This document shows positions 8,526 to 16,971 of a DNA stretch of 64,000 bases, in pieces. Position numbers and translations under genes: made by a program. The DNA is from Methylopila capsulata (GTDB taxonomy: Bacteria; Pseudomonadota; Alphaproteobacteria; Rhizobiales; Methylopilaceae), in the NCBI RefSeq assembly GCF_016907975.1, contig NZ_JAFBCY010000002.1, forward strand, positions 310,001 to 374,000, written 5' to 3'. Every line of letters starts with the position of its first letter. Within the stretch, counting starts at the first letter, position 1. The notes below the pieces were generated by a model that had not been told where the DNA came from, did no database searches, and saw nothing but the letters and a program-made list of their open reading frames with translations.

Positions 8526-11500
8526 TCAGTGGAAATCGCGCGATTTCGGCAGAATGCGGACGTCGCGGGGGTGCGCGCGCGGCTGCTGCGGACGGTCGGG
8601 CTGGGGACGACGCATCTCGTCGGCGCGCGCCAGAGGCGGCTCGAGTTCCCGGCTCGACAGGCGGGAGAGCTCGTGGGTGCGGTCGACGAGACGCTCCGCC
8701 ACCAGATGGACGATCCCTTCGGGGCTGCGCTGGACGCGTCCCTCGACCTGGATCAGCCGGGCGGCCATCACCTCCCGGCGAAAGCGAAGGAGCACGGTCG
8801 GCCAGACCACGGCGTTCGCCACTCCGGTCTCGTCGGCGATGGTCATGAACACGACGCCCTTGGCGCTGCCCGGCTTCTGCCGGACGAGCACGACGCCGGC
8901 CGCCGTCAGCCGCCGCCCGTCCCGGGCGTCTTTGACGTCCGTGCAGGAAACCGCGCCTTCCCGCGCGAACAGGCCGCGCAGAAACTGCATGGGATGGCCT
9001 TTGAGCGAGAGCCGGGTCGTCTGGTAGTCCGCGACCACATGCTCCGACAGCGCCATGTCGGGCAGCGCCTCGCTCCCCTCCTCCGCGCCGAGGTCCGCCG
9101 CGTCCGCCGCCTCGAACAGCGGCAGCGCGACGTCGTCCGGCAGCCGCCGCACCTCCCAGAGGGCTGCTCGCCGGTCGAGCCGCATCGAGCGGAAGGCGTC
9201 GGCGTCGGCGAGCTTGACCAGTGCGGCCTTCGGCAGCCTGGCCCGGCGCTTCAGGTCGTCGATCGAGTCGAAGCCGCTTCCGCGCGCCGCGGCCAGCGCC
9301 TCGGCCCAGTCCTCACGAAACCCGTCGATCTGCCGGAAGCCGATGCGCAGGCGCAGCGCGTCGTCCGGCCGTCTCTCCAGCGTGTTGTCCCAGTGGCTGA
9401 CCGCGACGTCCGCCCCGCGGGTCTCGACGCCGTGCTCGCGCGCGTCCCGCACGATCTCGGCGGGGGCGTAGAATCCCATGGGCTGGGAGTTGAGCAGCGC
9501 GCAGGCGAAGGCCGCGGGATGACGGCATTTCAGATAGGACGAGATGTAGACCAGCTTGGCGAAGCTCGCGGCGTGGCTCTCGGGGAAGCCGTAGGAGCCG
9601 AAGCCCTCGATCTGCTTGAAGCAGTTCGCGGCGAACTCCGGATCGTACCCGCGCGCGATCATGTTGCCGACCATCCTGTCCCGGAACACGCCGATGTCGC
9701 CGAGGTTGCGGAAGGTCGCCATGGCCCGGCGCAGGCCGTTGGCCTCCTCGCCGGAAAACTTGGCCGCCACCATGGCGATGCGCATGGCCTGCTCCTGGAA
9801 CAGCGGCACGCCGAGCGTCTTCTCCAGCACGTTCCTCAGTTCGTTCGGGTCATGCGGCGGTCCGGGCTCGGGATACTTGACCAGCTCCGGATTCTGGCGG
9901 CGCTTGAGATAGGGGTGGACCATGTCGCCCTGGATCGGGCCCGGCCGCACGATCGCGACCTGGATGACGAGATCATAGAACGCCTTCGGCTTCAGCCGCG
10001 GCAGCATGTTCATCTGCGCGCGGCTCTCGACCTGGAACACGCCGAGCGAGTCCCCGCGCGACAGCATGGCGTAGACGTCCTCCTGGCCCGGCTTGATGGT
10101 CGCCAGTTCGAGCGCCTGGCGTTCATGGACGCGGATAAGGTCGAAGGCCTTGCGGATGCAGGTCAGCATCCCGAGCGCGAGCACGTCGACCTTCATCATC
10201 CCGACGGCGTCGATGTCGTCCTTGTCCCATTCGATGAAGCTGCGGTCCGGCATCGCCGCCGGGCCGACAGGCACACATTCGTCGAGCCGGTCGTCGGTCA
10301 GCACGAAGCCGCCCACGTGCTGAGACAGGTGGCGCGGGAAACCGACGAGTTCGCTCGCGAGCTTCAGCGCCGGAAGGAGATAGGGATTGGACGGGTCGAG
10401 CCCCGCCTGGCGCACCTGCGCCTCCGTCAGCCCGTCGCCCCAGCCGCCCCAGACCGTGTTGGCGAGCGCGGCGGTCAGATCCTCGCCCATGCCGAAGACC
10501 TTGCCGACTTCCCGCACGGCGCTGCGCGGCTTGTAATGGATGACGGTTGCGACGAGCGCCGCGCGCTCACGGCCGTAGCGCGCGTAGATGTGCTGGATCA
10601 CCTCCTCGCGCCGCTCATGCTCGAAGTCGACGTCGATGTCCGGCGGCTCCGACCGTTCCTTGGATAAAAATCGTTCGAACAGAACGTTGGACTCGGCCGG
10701 ATCGACCGCGGTGATCCCGAGCACATAGCAGACGGCGGAGTTCGCCGCGGACCCGCGCCCCTGACAGAGAATGCCCTGCGACCGCGCGTAGGCCACGACG
10801 TCATGGACGGTCAGGAAGTAATGCGCGTAGTTCTCGCGCTTGATGAACGCCAGTTCCTTGGCGACCAGCTTCGCCACCGCCGGGGGCGTCCCTCCGGGAT
10901 AGAACCGGGCGAGACCCTCGCGCACGAGGTCGCGCAAATGGCCGTGCGGCGTCTTGTCCGCGGGCACCGGCTCGTGCGGGTAATTGTACTTCAGGTCCTC
11001 GAGACTGAAGACGACCTGCTCCGTGAACCTCAGCGTCTCCGTCACCGCGTCCGGCGCGTCCCGGAACAGCCGGGCCATTTCGGCCCCCGGTTTCAGGTGC
11101 CGCTCGGCGTTCGCCTCCAGCCTGCGGCCCGCGCCGTCGAGCGTCACGCCCTCGCGGATGCAGGTGACGACGTCGAGCAGCGGGCGTCGGTCGGGCGTGT
11201 GGCAGAGCGGCTCGTTGGTGGCGAGAAGCGGGACGCCGACGCGGGACGCCAGGCGCTTCAGCCGCGCAAGCCTGCGGGCGTCGTCGCCGCGCCGCGGCAT
11301 GGTCGCGCCGAGCCACGTCGCGTCCCGTCCCGTCTCCTTCAGCGCCGCGAGCGCTCGCTCCGTCTCGCGGCCGGGCGCCCGCGACGGCATGACGATGGCG
11401 AGCAACCCCTCGCGCCACGCCAGCAGGTCCTCGAAGAGCAGGCGGCACTCGCCCTTCGGTGCGCGCCCCTTGCCGAGGCTGAGCAGCCGGCAGAGCCGCC

Positions 11501-11777
11501 CCCAGGCGGCGCGGTCGCGCGGATGGACGACGACGTCCGGCGCATCGTCCTCGAACACCAGACGCGCGCCCACCACCAGCTTCGGCGTCGGTTGCGGCAA
11601 GTCCTTGTTGCCGAGCGTCGCATAGGCGCGGACGACGCCCGCGACGGAGTTCACGTCCGCGATCCCGATGGCCTCGAGCCCGTAGAACGCCGCGGCCGCG
11701 ACGTACTCCTCCGGCCGCGAGCCGGCGCGGAGGAAGGAAAAGGCCGTCATGGCGGCGAGTTCGGCGAAGGCGGTCAT
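8526..11777 (-). CDS. dnaE2: Error-prone DNA polymerase DnaE2 (ImuC)
   Basis: The 1083-residue protein is a C-family DNA polymerase alpha subunit of the DnaE2 branch, the translesion polymerase of SOS mutagenesis. Seen are the N-terminal PHP domain (FAELAAMTAFSFLRAGSRPEE, which lacks the usual metal-binding HxH), the polymerase core with PDIDVDFEHERREEV (catalytic acids), SQHVGGFVL, and a C-terminal OB fold. The length is typical. The ATG at 11777 overlaps the imuB stop (ATGA, 11774-11777). It is the third gene of the LexA-box-controlled imuA-imuB-dnaE2 operon. Confidence 0.97.
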   Translation of the reverse strand: MTAFAELAAMTAFSFLRAGSRPEEYVAAAAFYGLEAIGIADVNSVAGVVRAYATLGNKDLPQPTPKLVVGARLVFEDDAPDVVVHPRDRAAWGRLCRLLSLGKGRAPKGECRLLFEDLLAWREGLLAIVMPSRAPGRETERALAALKETGRDATWLGATMPRRGDDARRLARLKRLASRVGVPLLATNEPLCHTPDRRPLLDVVTCIREGVTLDGAGRRLEANAERHLKPGAEMARLFRDAPDAVTETLRFTEQVVFSLEDLKYNYPHEPVPADKTPHGHLRDLVREGLARFYPGGTPPAVAKLVAKELAFIKRENYAHYFLTVHDVVAYARSQGILCQGRGSAANSAVCYVLGITAVDPAESNVLFERFLSKERSEPPDIDVDFEHERREEVIQHIYARYGRERAALVATVIHYKPRSAVREVGKVFGMGEDLTAALANTVWGGWGDGLTEAQVRQAGLDPSNPYLLPALKLASELVGFPRHLSQHVGGFVLTDDRLDECVPVGPAAMPDRSFIEWDKDDIDAVGMMKVDVLALGMLTCIRKAFDLIRVHERQALELATIKPGQEDVYAMLSRGDSLGVFQVESRAQMNMLPRLKPKAFYDLVIQVAIVRPGPIQGDMVHPYLKRRQNPELVKYPEPGPPHDPNELRNVLEKTLGVPLFQEQAMRIAMVAAKFSGEEANGLRRAMATFRNLGDIGVFRDRMVGNMIARGYDPEFAANCFKQIEGFGSYGFPESHAASFAKLVYISSYLKCRHPAAFACALLNSQPMGFYAPAEIVRDAREHGVETRGADVAVSHWDNTLERRPDDALRLRIGFRQIDGFREDWAEALAAARGSGFDSIDDLKRRARLPKAALVKLADADAFRSMRLDRRAALWEVRRLPDDVALPLFEAADAADLGAEEGSEALPDMALSEHVVADYQTTRLSLKGHPMQFLRGLFAREGAVSCTDVKDARDGRRLTAAGVVLVRQKPGSAKGVVFMTIADETGVANAVVWPTVLLRFRREVMAARLIQVEGRVQRSPEGIVHLVAERLVDRTHELSRLSSRELEPPLARADEMRRPQPDRPQQPRAHPRDVRILPKSRDFH

Positions 11778-13390
11778 CCGAACAGGCCGTGCAGGAACCA
11801 GCGCGGATGCTCCGCCTCGCAGACGTAAAGCCCGTCGCGGTAGAGCCAGAACCGGGCCCCTTCCGCGTCCTCCACCCGAAAGTAGTCGCGCGTCAGCGCG
11901 CCCGGGTCGCGCCGCCACCATTCGAGGGCGATCCGCTCCGGCCCCTCCGCGCGGGCGACCGCATGCGCCACCCGCCGCCACAGGAAGCGGATCGGCGGCC
12001 CGTCCGGCACCTCGGCCAGAACCTCGATCGGCTCCGGATCGGCGAACAGCCGCAAGGGCCGGCGCGGCGGCTCCGCGACGGACGGCGCCGGCCAGCTCGC
12101 CGCACGCGCAGCCGATCGCCCGCCCCCGGTCGACATCGCCTGGGCCGGACGCGCCCGCGCCTCGCCCTCCGGACGATGGACGTCGCCGGCCAGGAAGCGC
12201 AGCACGCGGCGGCGACCATGACGCGCGGCGAGCCGATCGACCAGCTCCGCGACCGCGCCTTCCTCCGCCGCGCCCGGATCGAGGCTGACGGCCTCGGGAG
12301 CGAGCGGCTCGACCGCGAGCGCCGACAGCCGGACGAGATCGAAGCCGAAGCCGGGATCGATCGGATCCGCCAGCGCGTCGAGCCGCTCCCTGAGGAGCCG
12401 CAGCAGCATGTCCGGATCCCGCGTCGGACGGCCGGTGGCGACCGAGATCCGCGAGACCTTGCCGTCGGCGCGGAAGAAGGCGGCCTCGACGCGGGTCACG
12501 CCCTCGCCCGCGGCCTCGAGCCTGCCGGCGAGCGCGCCCGCAAGCGCCCGGCACGCCGCGACCACCGCATCCTGGGTGAGGACGGGTTCGGGAAACCGGC
12601 GTTCGATCATCCGCGCCGGCGCCGGCCGCCGCGGCGAAATCGGCGGATCGACCCGGCCGAACGCCTGGTCGAGAGCTGCCACGAGACCGAAGCCGAACCG
12701 TGCGGCGAGCTCGCCCCGGCCACGGGCCGCGAGTTGGCCAAGCGTCGTCAGGCCGGCGCGGGCGAGCCCCGTGCGGACCGCTTCGGCGGGACCCAGCGCC
12801 GCGACCGGAAGCGCCGCGAGGCGCGCGCGCTCCTCCTCCGGCGTCGCGACGCCGCCGGGCGTGAACCACGCCAGCGCCCGGGCGACGCCGGCCCCGCCCG
12901 CGACAGAGACCCGGGCGGTGAGCCCTTGGCGCGCCAGCGCCTGCGCCACATCCTGCGCCATCGCCGCCTCGCCGCCGAAGAAATGCGCGCAGCCCGCGAC
13001 GTCGAGCAGCAGGCCATGGGGCGGATCGAGCGCGACGAGCGGGGTGTAGCGGTCGCACCAGTCGGCCACCGCCGTGAGCATGGCGTGATCGGCCGCGGCG
13101 TCCGCCGGGACCGCGCGCAGATCCGGACGGATCGCGCGCGCCTCCGTCAGCGGCAGCCCGGGCCTCGCGCCCGCCGCCTCCGCCGCGGCGTCGAGCGCCA
13201 CGATGCGGAGCGCCGCGCCCTGGCGCTCGACGATGACGAGCGGGCGGTCATCCGGCGCGCCGGAGCCCGCCGCCCGCTCCCGCCGCCGCACCCGCTCGAC
13301 GGGGAGGTTCGGCAAGGCGACCGCCATGATCCTCCGCGCCGGCCCCGAAGCTTCCCGCGTTCCCTGCGGCCACGGCGAAGCCGCGCTCAT
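11774..13390 (-). CDS. imuB: ImuB, inactive Y-family polymerase homologue
   Basis: ImuB is a Y-family polymerase relative that works as a hub, binding the beta clamp, ImuA and DnaE2. The 538-residue protein shows the N-terminal LPNLPVERVRRRE block, the palm-like LLLDVAGCAHFFGGE, HhH-type GLTTLGQLAARGRGELAARFG, and a C-terminal YRDGLYVCEAEHPRWFLHGLF tail shared by the family. The first catalytic carboxylate of active Y-family enzymes (DxDxFF-like) is missing at ALPNLP, as expected for ImuB. The start at 13390 (or 13327) overlaps the end of imuA by up to 143 bp. The frame is also open further upstream, but that part encodes no family sequence. Confidence 0.92.
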   Translation of the reverse strand: MSAASPWPQGTREASGPARRIMAVALPNLPVERVRRRERAAGSGAPDDRPLVIVERQGAALRIVALDAAAEAAGARPGLPLTEARAIRPDLRAVPADAAADHAMLTAVADWCDRYTPLVALDPPHGLLLDVAGCAHFFGGEAAMAQDVAQALARQGLTARVSVAGGAGVARALAWFTPGGVATPEEERARLAALPVAALGPAEAVRTGLARAGLTTLGQLAARGRGELAARFGFGLVAALDQAFGRVDPPISPRRPAPARMIERRFPEPVLTQDAVVAACRALAGALAGRLEAAGEGVTRVEAAFFRADGKVSRISVATGRPTRDPDMLLRLLRERLDALADPIDPGFGFDLVRLSALAVEPLAPEAVSLDPGAAEEGAVAELVDRLAARHGRRRVLRFLAGDVHRPEGEARARPAQAMSTGGGRSAARAASWPAPSVAEPPRRPLRLFADPEPIEVLAEVPDGPPIRFLWRRVAHAVARAEGPERIALEWWRRDPGALTRDYFRVEDAEGARFWLYRDGLYVCEAEHPRWFLHGLFG

Positions 13391-14099
13391 GGCCGTTCCA
13401 CCCGAGCGTCCACCGCCCGAGGCCGCCGCGCCGGTTGCGCACCAGCTCGACGTGAAAGCGCGGCCGTCCCCAGTCCACCTCTCCGGGAGGCGATGCGGCG
13501 GGGGCGACCCGCCAGCGCGTTTCCGCCGCTGAAAACCCAACGGGCGCGGCGAGCGAGGGCGCCCCCGCCCGCACCACGATCGCCGGCACGCCGGAGCGGC
13601 CGGCGGCAAGCGCCAGCCGCCGCACCGCCACGCGGTCGAACGCCGCCAGGCGACCGAAGGGCTCGATCAGCGTGACCGCGAGAGCCGGACAGGCAAGCGC
13701 GGCTTCCGCCGCGCGGAGCGTCGCCGCCTCGTCCGGCGCGCGCACCAGCACCAGCCGGTCGGGATCGAAGCCGAGCTCCGCCAGCCCCATCGGCCAGGGC
13801 TCCCCGGTCTCGCGCCCGGACATGTCCTGTCGGATCCATACCGCCGTCCTCCCCCGCCGCCCCGCCCTGACGGCGAGCGCGACCGCAAACCCCGTGGCCG
13901 CGACGGCGCCCGCCGCGGACACGCCCGACACCGCATGCAGCGCGCCGCGCCGGAGCCCGCCGCCGAGCGCCGCGTCCATCTCGGGCACGCCGAGGACGAT
14001 CCGCTCCTCCGCGCCGAGAGCGCCCGACGTGTCGGCCTCGATGCGGGCCACAACCGTCCTGAGCGCGTCCAGCGTCTCCGCCACAGCGCGCGTCGTCAT
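13248..14099 (-). CDS. imuA: ImuA, SOS mutagenesis protein
   Basis: ImuA (SulA/RecA-like fold) partners ImuB and DnaE2 in damage-induced mutagenesis. The 283-residue protein has the conserved GVPEMDAALGGGLRRGALHAVSG block, VWIRQDMSGRE, GLAELGFDPDRLVLVRAPDEAATLRAAEEAL-like strands, and the C-terminal WRVAPAASPP...FHVELVRNRRGG. The ATG at 14099 is used; a TTG at 14114 would lie almost on the LexA box. It heads the imuA-imuB-dnaE2 operon. The LexA box (14117-14131) lies 18 bp upstream of the ATG. Confidence 0.92.
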   Translation of the reverse strand: MTTRAVAETLDALRTVVARIEADTSGALGAEERIVLGVPEMDAALGGGLRRGALHAVSGVSAAGAVAATGFAVALAVRAGRRGRTAVWIRQDMSGRETGEPWPMGLAELGFDPDRLVLVRAPDEAATLRAAEAALACPALAVTLIEPFGRLAAFDRVAVRRLALAAGRSGVPAIVVRAGAPSLAAPVGFSAAETRWRVAPAASPPGEVDWGRPRFHVELVRNRRGGLGRWTLGWNGHERGFAVAAGNAGSFGAGAEDHGGRLAEPPRRAGAAAGAGGGLRRAG

Positions 14100-14116
14100 C
14101 GTTGAAATCCGCAAAA

Positions 14117-14131
14117 GTTCTTGTTCTGTTC
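14117..14131 (-). promoter_or_regulatory. LexA (SOS) box of imuA-imuB-dnaE2
   Basis: GTTC (14117-14120), seven bases, GTTC (14128-14131) is a perfect match to the alphaproteobacterial LexA direct repeat GTTC-N7-GTTC. It sits where LexA would block initiation of imuA. Binding is inferred from the motif and from the known SOS control of imuA-imuB-dnaE2 in this class. Confidence 0.88.
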
Positions 14132-14233
14132 TCTTATAGGGAGCGCTTCAAAACTGAGTCAAGACGCCGCAGACGCCCCGCGTGGGTTTCCTCCCGTCGA
14201 TCGCAAAAGACTCACCTGAGCACCTCTTGATTG

Positions 14234-14248
14234 GAACAAATATCGAAC
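14234..14248 (+). promoter_or_regulatory. LexA (SOS) box of the radical SAM-UdgX operon
   Basis: GAAC (14234-14237), AAATATC, GAAC (14245-14248) is the same direct repeat read on the other strand, 40 bp upstream of the GTG start at 14288. The two arms of the divergent promoter thus carry separate perfect boxes 102 bp apart. Confidence 0.85.
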
Positions 14249-14287
14249 ATATGGTCGAGGGCCAGACGGGAACAGAGAAAGAACTCC

Positions 14288-15532
14288 GTGGACATCACCG
14301 CCAAGCTCGCCATCCTCGCCGACGCCGCGAAGTACGACGCGTCCTGCGCCTCGAGCGGCACGGACAAGCGCAACTCGGCGGGGTCGAAGGGCGGGCCGGC
14401 GCGCGGGCTCGGCTCCACCGAGGGGGCCGGCATCTGCCACTCCTACGCGCCCGACGGCCGCTGCATCTCGCTTCTCAAGATCCTGCTGACCAACGCCTGC
14501 GCGTTCGATTGCCTCTATTGCGTCAACCGCGCCACCAGCAACACGCCGCGCGCGCGCTTCACGGTCGAGGAGGCGGTGACGCTCACGCTCGACTTCTACC
14601 GGCGCAATTACATCGAAGGGCTGTTCCTCTCCTCCGGGGTCATCCGCAACGCGGACTACACGATGGAGCAGGTGATGCGGGTGGCGAAGAGCCTTCGCCT
14701 CGACCATGGCTTCAAGGGCTACATCCACTTAAAGACCATTCCGGACGCGGCCCCCGAGCTGATCGCGGAGGCCGGGCTCTACGCCGACCGGCTGTCGATC
14801 AACGTCGAACTGCCTGATGAGACCAGCCTGAAGCGCCTCGCGCCCGAGAAGGACCTGCGCGCCGTCCGCCGCACCATGGCGGATCTGCGCGGGCGGATCG
14901 AGGAGGCGAAGGAGCCGACCGCCGCCGGCCGGGCCCGCCCGCCGCGCTTCGCGCCCGCCGGCCAGAGCACCCAGATGATCGTCGGCGCCGACGCCTCCGA
15001 CGACCGCGCCATCCTGACGACGTCCGCGAACCTCTACGGCTCGTACCGGCTGAAGCGGGTTTATTTCTCCGCCTTCAGCCCGATCCCGGACGCGAGCGCC
15101 GCCCTACCGCTCGTCGCGCCCCCGCTGGTGCGCGAGCACCGGCTCTATCAGGCTGACTGGCTGATGCGGTTTTACGGTTTCAGCGTTGCCGAGATCACCG
15201 AAGGCGGCGGCATGCTGGACCTCGCGATCGATCCAAAGCTCGCCTGGGCCTTGCGTCACCGCGAGCAGTTCCCGCTCGACGTCGCCCGCGCCTCCCGCGA
15301 ACAGCTGCTGCGCACGCCCGGCCTCGGCAAGACGGTGGTGGACCGCATCCTGTCCGCCCGCCGCTTCCGCATGCTGAGGGTCGAGGATCTGCGCCGCATG
15401 CGCGCGCCGCTCGCCAAGGCCCTGCCCTTCCTCAAGCTTGCGGACCACATGCCGTCGATCGCGACGCTTGAAAGCGAGCGCCTGATCGAACGCTTCGTTC
15501 CCCAGCCGCGGCAGATGGCGCTCGCGCTGTGA
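14288..15532 (+). CDS. Putative DNA modification/repair radical SAM protein
   Basis: A 414-residue radical SAM enzyme of the TIGR03916 type, whose chemistry is not established. The cluster motif CAFDCLYC (CxxxCxxC) is at about residues 75-82, followed by FLSSGVIRNADYTMEQ and GYIHLKTIP. A C-terminal helix-hairpin-helix (LLRTPGLGKTVVDRIL, about residues 345-360) suggests DNA contact. The GTG at 14288 is preferred because an upstream start at 14231 would put the LexA box inside the gene. Its stop overlaps the next start (GTGA, 15529-15532), so it is coupled to the UdgX fusion gene. Confidence 0.9.
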   Translation: MDITAKLAILADAAKYDASCASSGTDKRNSAGSKGGPARGLGSTEGAGICHSYAPDGRCISLLKILLTNACAFDCLYCVNRATSNTPRARFTVEEAVTLTLDFYRRNYIEGLFLSSGVIRNADYTMEQVMRVAKSLRLDHGFKGYIHLKTIPDAAPELIAEAGLYADRLSINVELPDETSLKRLAPEKDLRAVRRTMADLRGRIEEAKEPTAAGRARPPRFAPAGQSTQMIVGADASDDRAILTTSANLYGSYRLKRVYFSAFSPIPDASAALPLVAPPLVREHRLYQADWLMRFYGFSVAEITEGGGMLDLAIDPKLAWALRHREQFPLDVARASREQLLRTPGLGKTVVDRILSARRFRMLRVEDLRRMRAPLAKALPFLKLADHMPSIATLESERLIERFVPQPRQMALAL

Positions 15533-16971
15533 GTCCGCGGCGGATTGCGCTTGCGGGGCCGTCCGATATCGCCGGCTGGCGCGCGGCCGCGCGCGCGCTG
15601 GCGTCCGAAGGCGCGCCCCCGCACGACGTGGTCTGGAGCGTGGGCGACGAGGGCGGCGACCTGTTCGCGGCGCCTGTTGCGCCGCAGGCGCCGCCGCTCG
15701 CCCCCTCCGCGCTCTCGGTGCCGCGCGCCTTCCTCGACCTCGCCGAGGTCGCGCTGCTGCACAGCGACCCCGGCCGCTTCGACCTCTGCTACCGGCTGCT
15801 GCTGCGGCTCGCCGCCGACCGAACCCTCCTGGGGGACGCCGCCGACCCCGACGTCGTGCGCGCGCACGGCCTCGCCAAGGCGGTGCGGCGCGACAAGCAC
15901 AAGATGACCGCCTTCGTCCGCTTCCGGGAGGTCACGCGCGAGGACGGCGCGTGGTTCGTCGCCTGGTTCGAGCCGGAGCACCACATCGTCGAGGCGACCG
16001 CGCCGTTCTTCATGCGCCGGTTCGCGGCCATGCGCTGGTCGATCCTGACGCCGGAGCGCTCCGCGCACTGGGACGGCGCCGCGCTCGCGTTCGGCGAAGG
16101 CGGCCGCCGCGCCGACGCGCCGGACAGCGACGTTCTGGAGGACGCCTGGCGGACCTACTACGCCAGCATCTTCAATCCCGCCCGGCTGAAGGTCCACGCC
16201 ATGCGGGCCGAGATGCCGCGGAAGTATTGGCGCAACCTTCCGGAGGCCTCGCTCATTCGTCCCCTGATCGCTTCGGCCGCCAAGGCGACGGCCGACATGG
16301 TCGCCGCCCCCGCGCCAGCGCCGAAGAAAGGCCAGCGCATGACGCCGATCGAAGCCTCCCCGGACCGCGGCGAACCGACGTCGCTCGAAGCGCTGCACGA
16401 TGAGGTCGACGCCTGCCGCGCCTGCCCGCTGTGGGAGCCCGCGACCCAGGCGGTGTTCGGCGAAGGGCCGCCCACCGCGACGATCGTCGTCGTGGGCGAG
16501 CAGCCCGGCGACAAGGAGGACATCGCCGGCCGGCCGTTCGTCGGCCCCGCGGGCGCGCTGTTCGACAAAGCCGCACGGGAAGCCGGCCTCGAACGCGACA
16601 AGGTCTACGTCACCAATGCGGTGAAGCACTTCAAGTTCGAGCCGCGCGGCAAATTCCGGCTGCACAAGACGCCGGGGCCGACCGAGATCAACGCCTGCCG
16701 GCCCTGGCTCGAGCGAGAACTCGCCCTCCTGAAGCCCCAACTCGTGGTGGCGATGGGCGCGACCGCCGCGCGGGCGGCCTTCGGCAAACCGGTGAAGGTG
16801 GGCGAGCACCGCGGACGCATCGCCCGCCGCGACGGCGCGCCGGACGTGCTGGTGACGGTGCACCCCTCCTATCTGCTGCGCCTGCCGGACCAGGCGCGCC
16901 GGGAGGAGGAGTACCGACGCTTCGTCGACGACCTCGCTCTCGCGGCGAACTATCTCGCCGAAGCTGCCTGA
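15529..16971 (+). CDS. udgX: TIGR03915-domain/UdgX uracil-DNA glycosylase fusion
   Basis: A 480-residue two-domain protein. Residues 1-250 match the TIGR03915 'DNA metabolism' domain (DUF4130; RRDKHKMTAFVRFREV, FEPEHHIVEATAPFF). Residues 285-480 are a UdgX-type uracil-DNA glycosylase with a CxxC near residue 297, GEQPGDKED (about 322-330) and the loop GKFRLHKTPG (about 372-381). In UdgX of Mycobacterium the matching His attacks the sugar and locks the enzyme covalently on the abasic site; that His is kept here, although the usual KRRIH reads KFRLH. SOS control is inferred from the upstream LexA box. Confidence 0.92.
   Translation: MSPRRIALAGPSDIAGWRAAARALASEGAPPHDVVWSVGDEGGDLFAAPVAPQAPPLAPSALSVPRAFLDLAEVALLHSDPGRFDLCYRLLLRLAADRTLLGDAADPDVVRAHGLAKAVRRDKHKMTAFVRFREVTREDGAWFVAWFEPEHHIVEATAPFFMRRFAAMRWSILTPERSAHWDGAALAFGEGGRRADAPDSDVLEDAWRTYYASIFNPARLKVHAMRAEMPRKYWRNLPEASLIRPLIASAAKATADMVAAPAPAPKKGQRMTPIEASPDRGEPTSLEALHDEVDACRACPLWEPATQAVFGEGPPTATIVVVGEQPGDKEDIAGRPFVGPAGALFDKAAREAGLERDKVYVTNAVKHFKFEPRGKFRLHKTPGPTEINACRPWLERELALLKPQLVVAMGATAARAAFGKPVKVGEHRGRIARRDGAPDVLVTVHPSYLLRLPDQARREEEYRRFVDDLALAANYLAEAA

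Noticed and set aside
13391..13609. N-terminal extension of imuB up to 13609
   Set aside because: The extra 70 codons lie wholly inside imuA in another frame and show no ImuB similarity.
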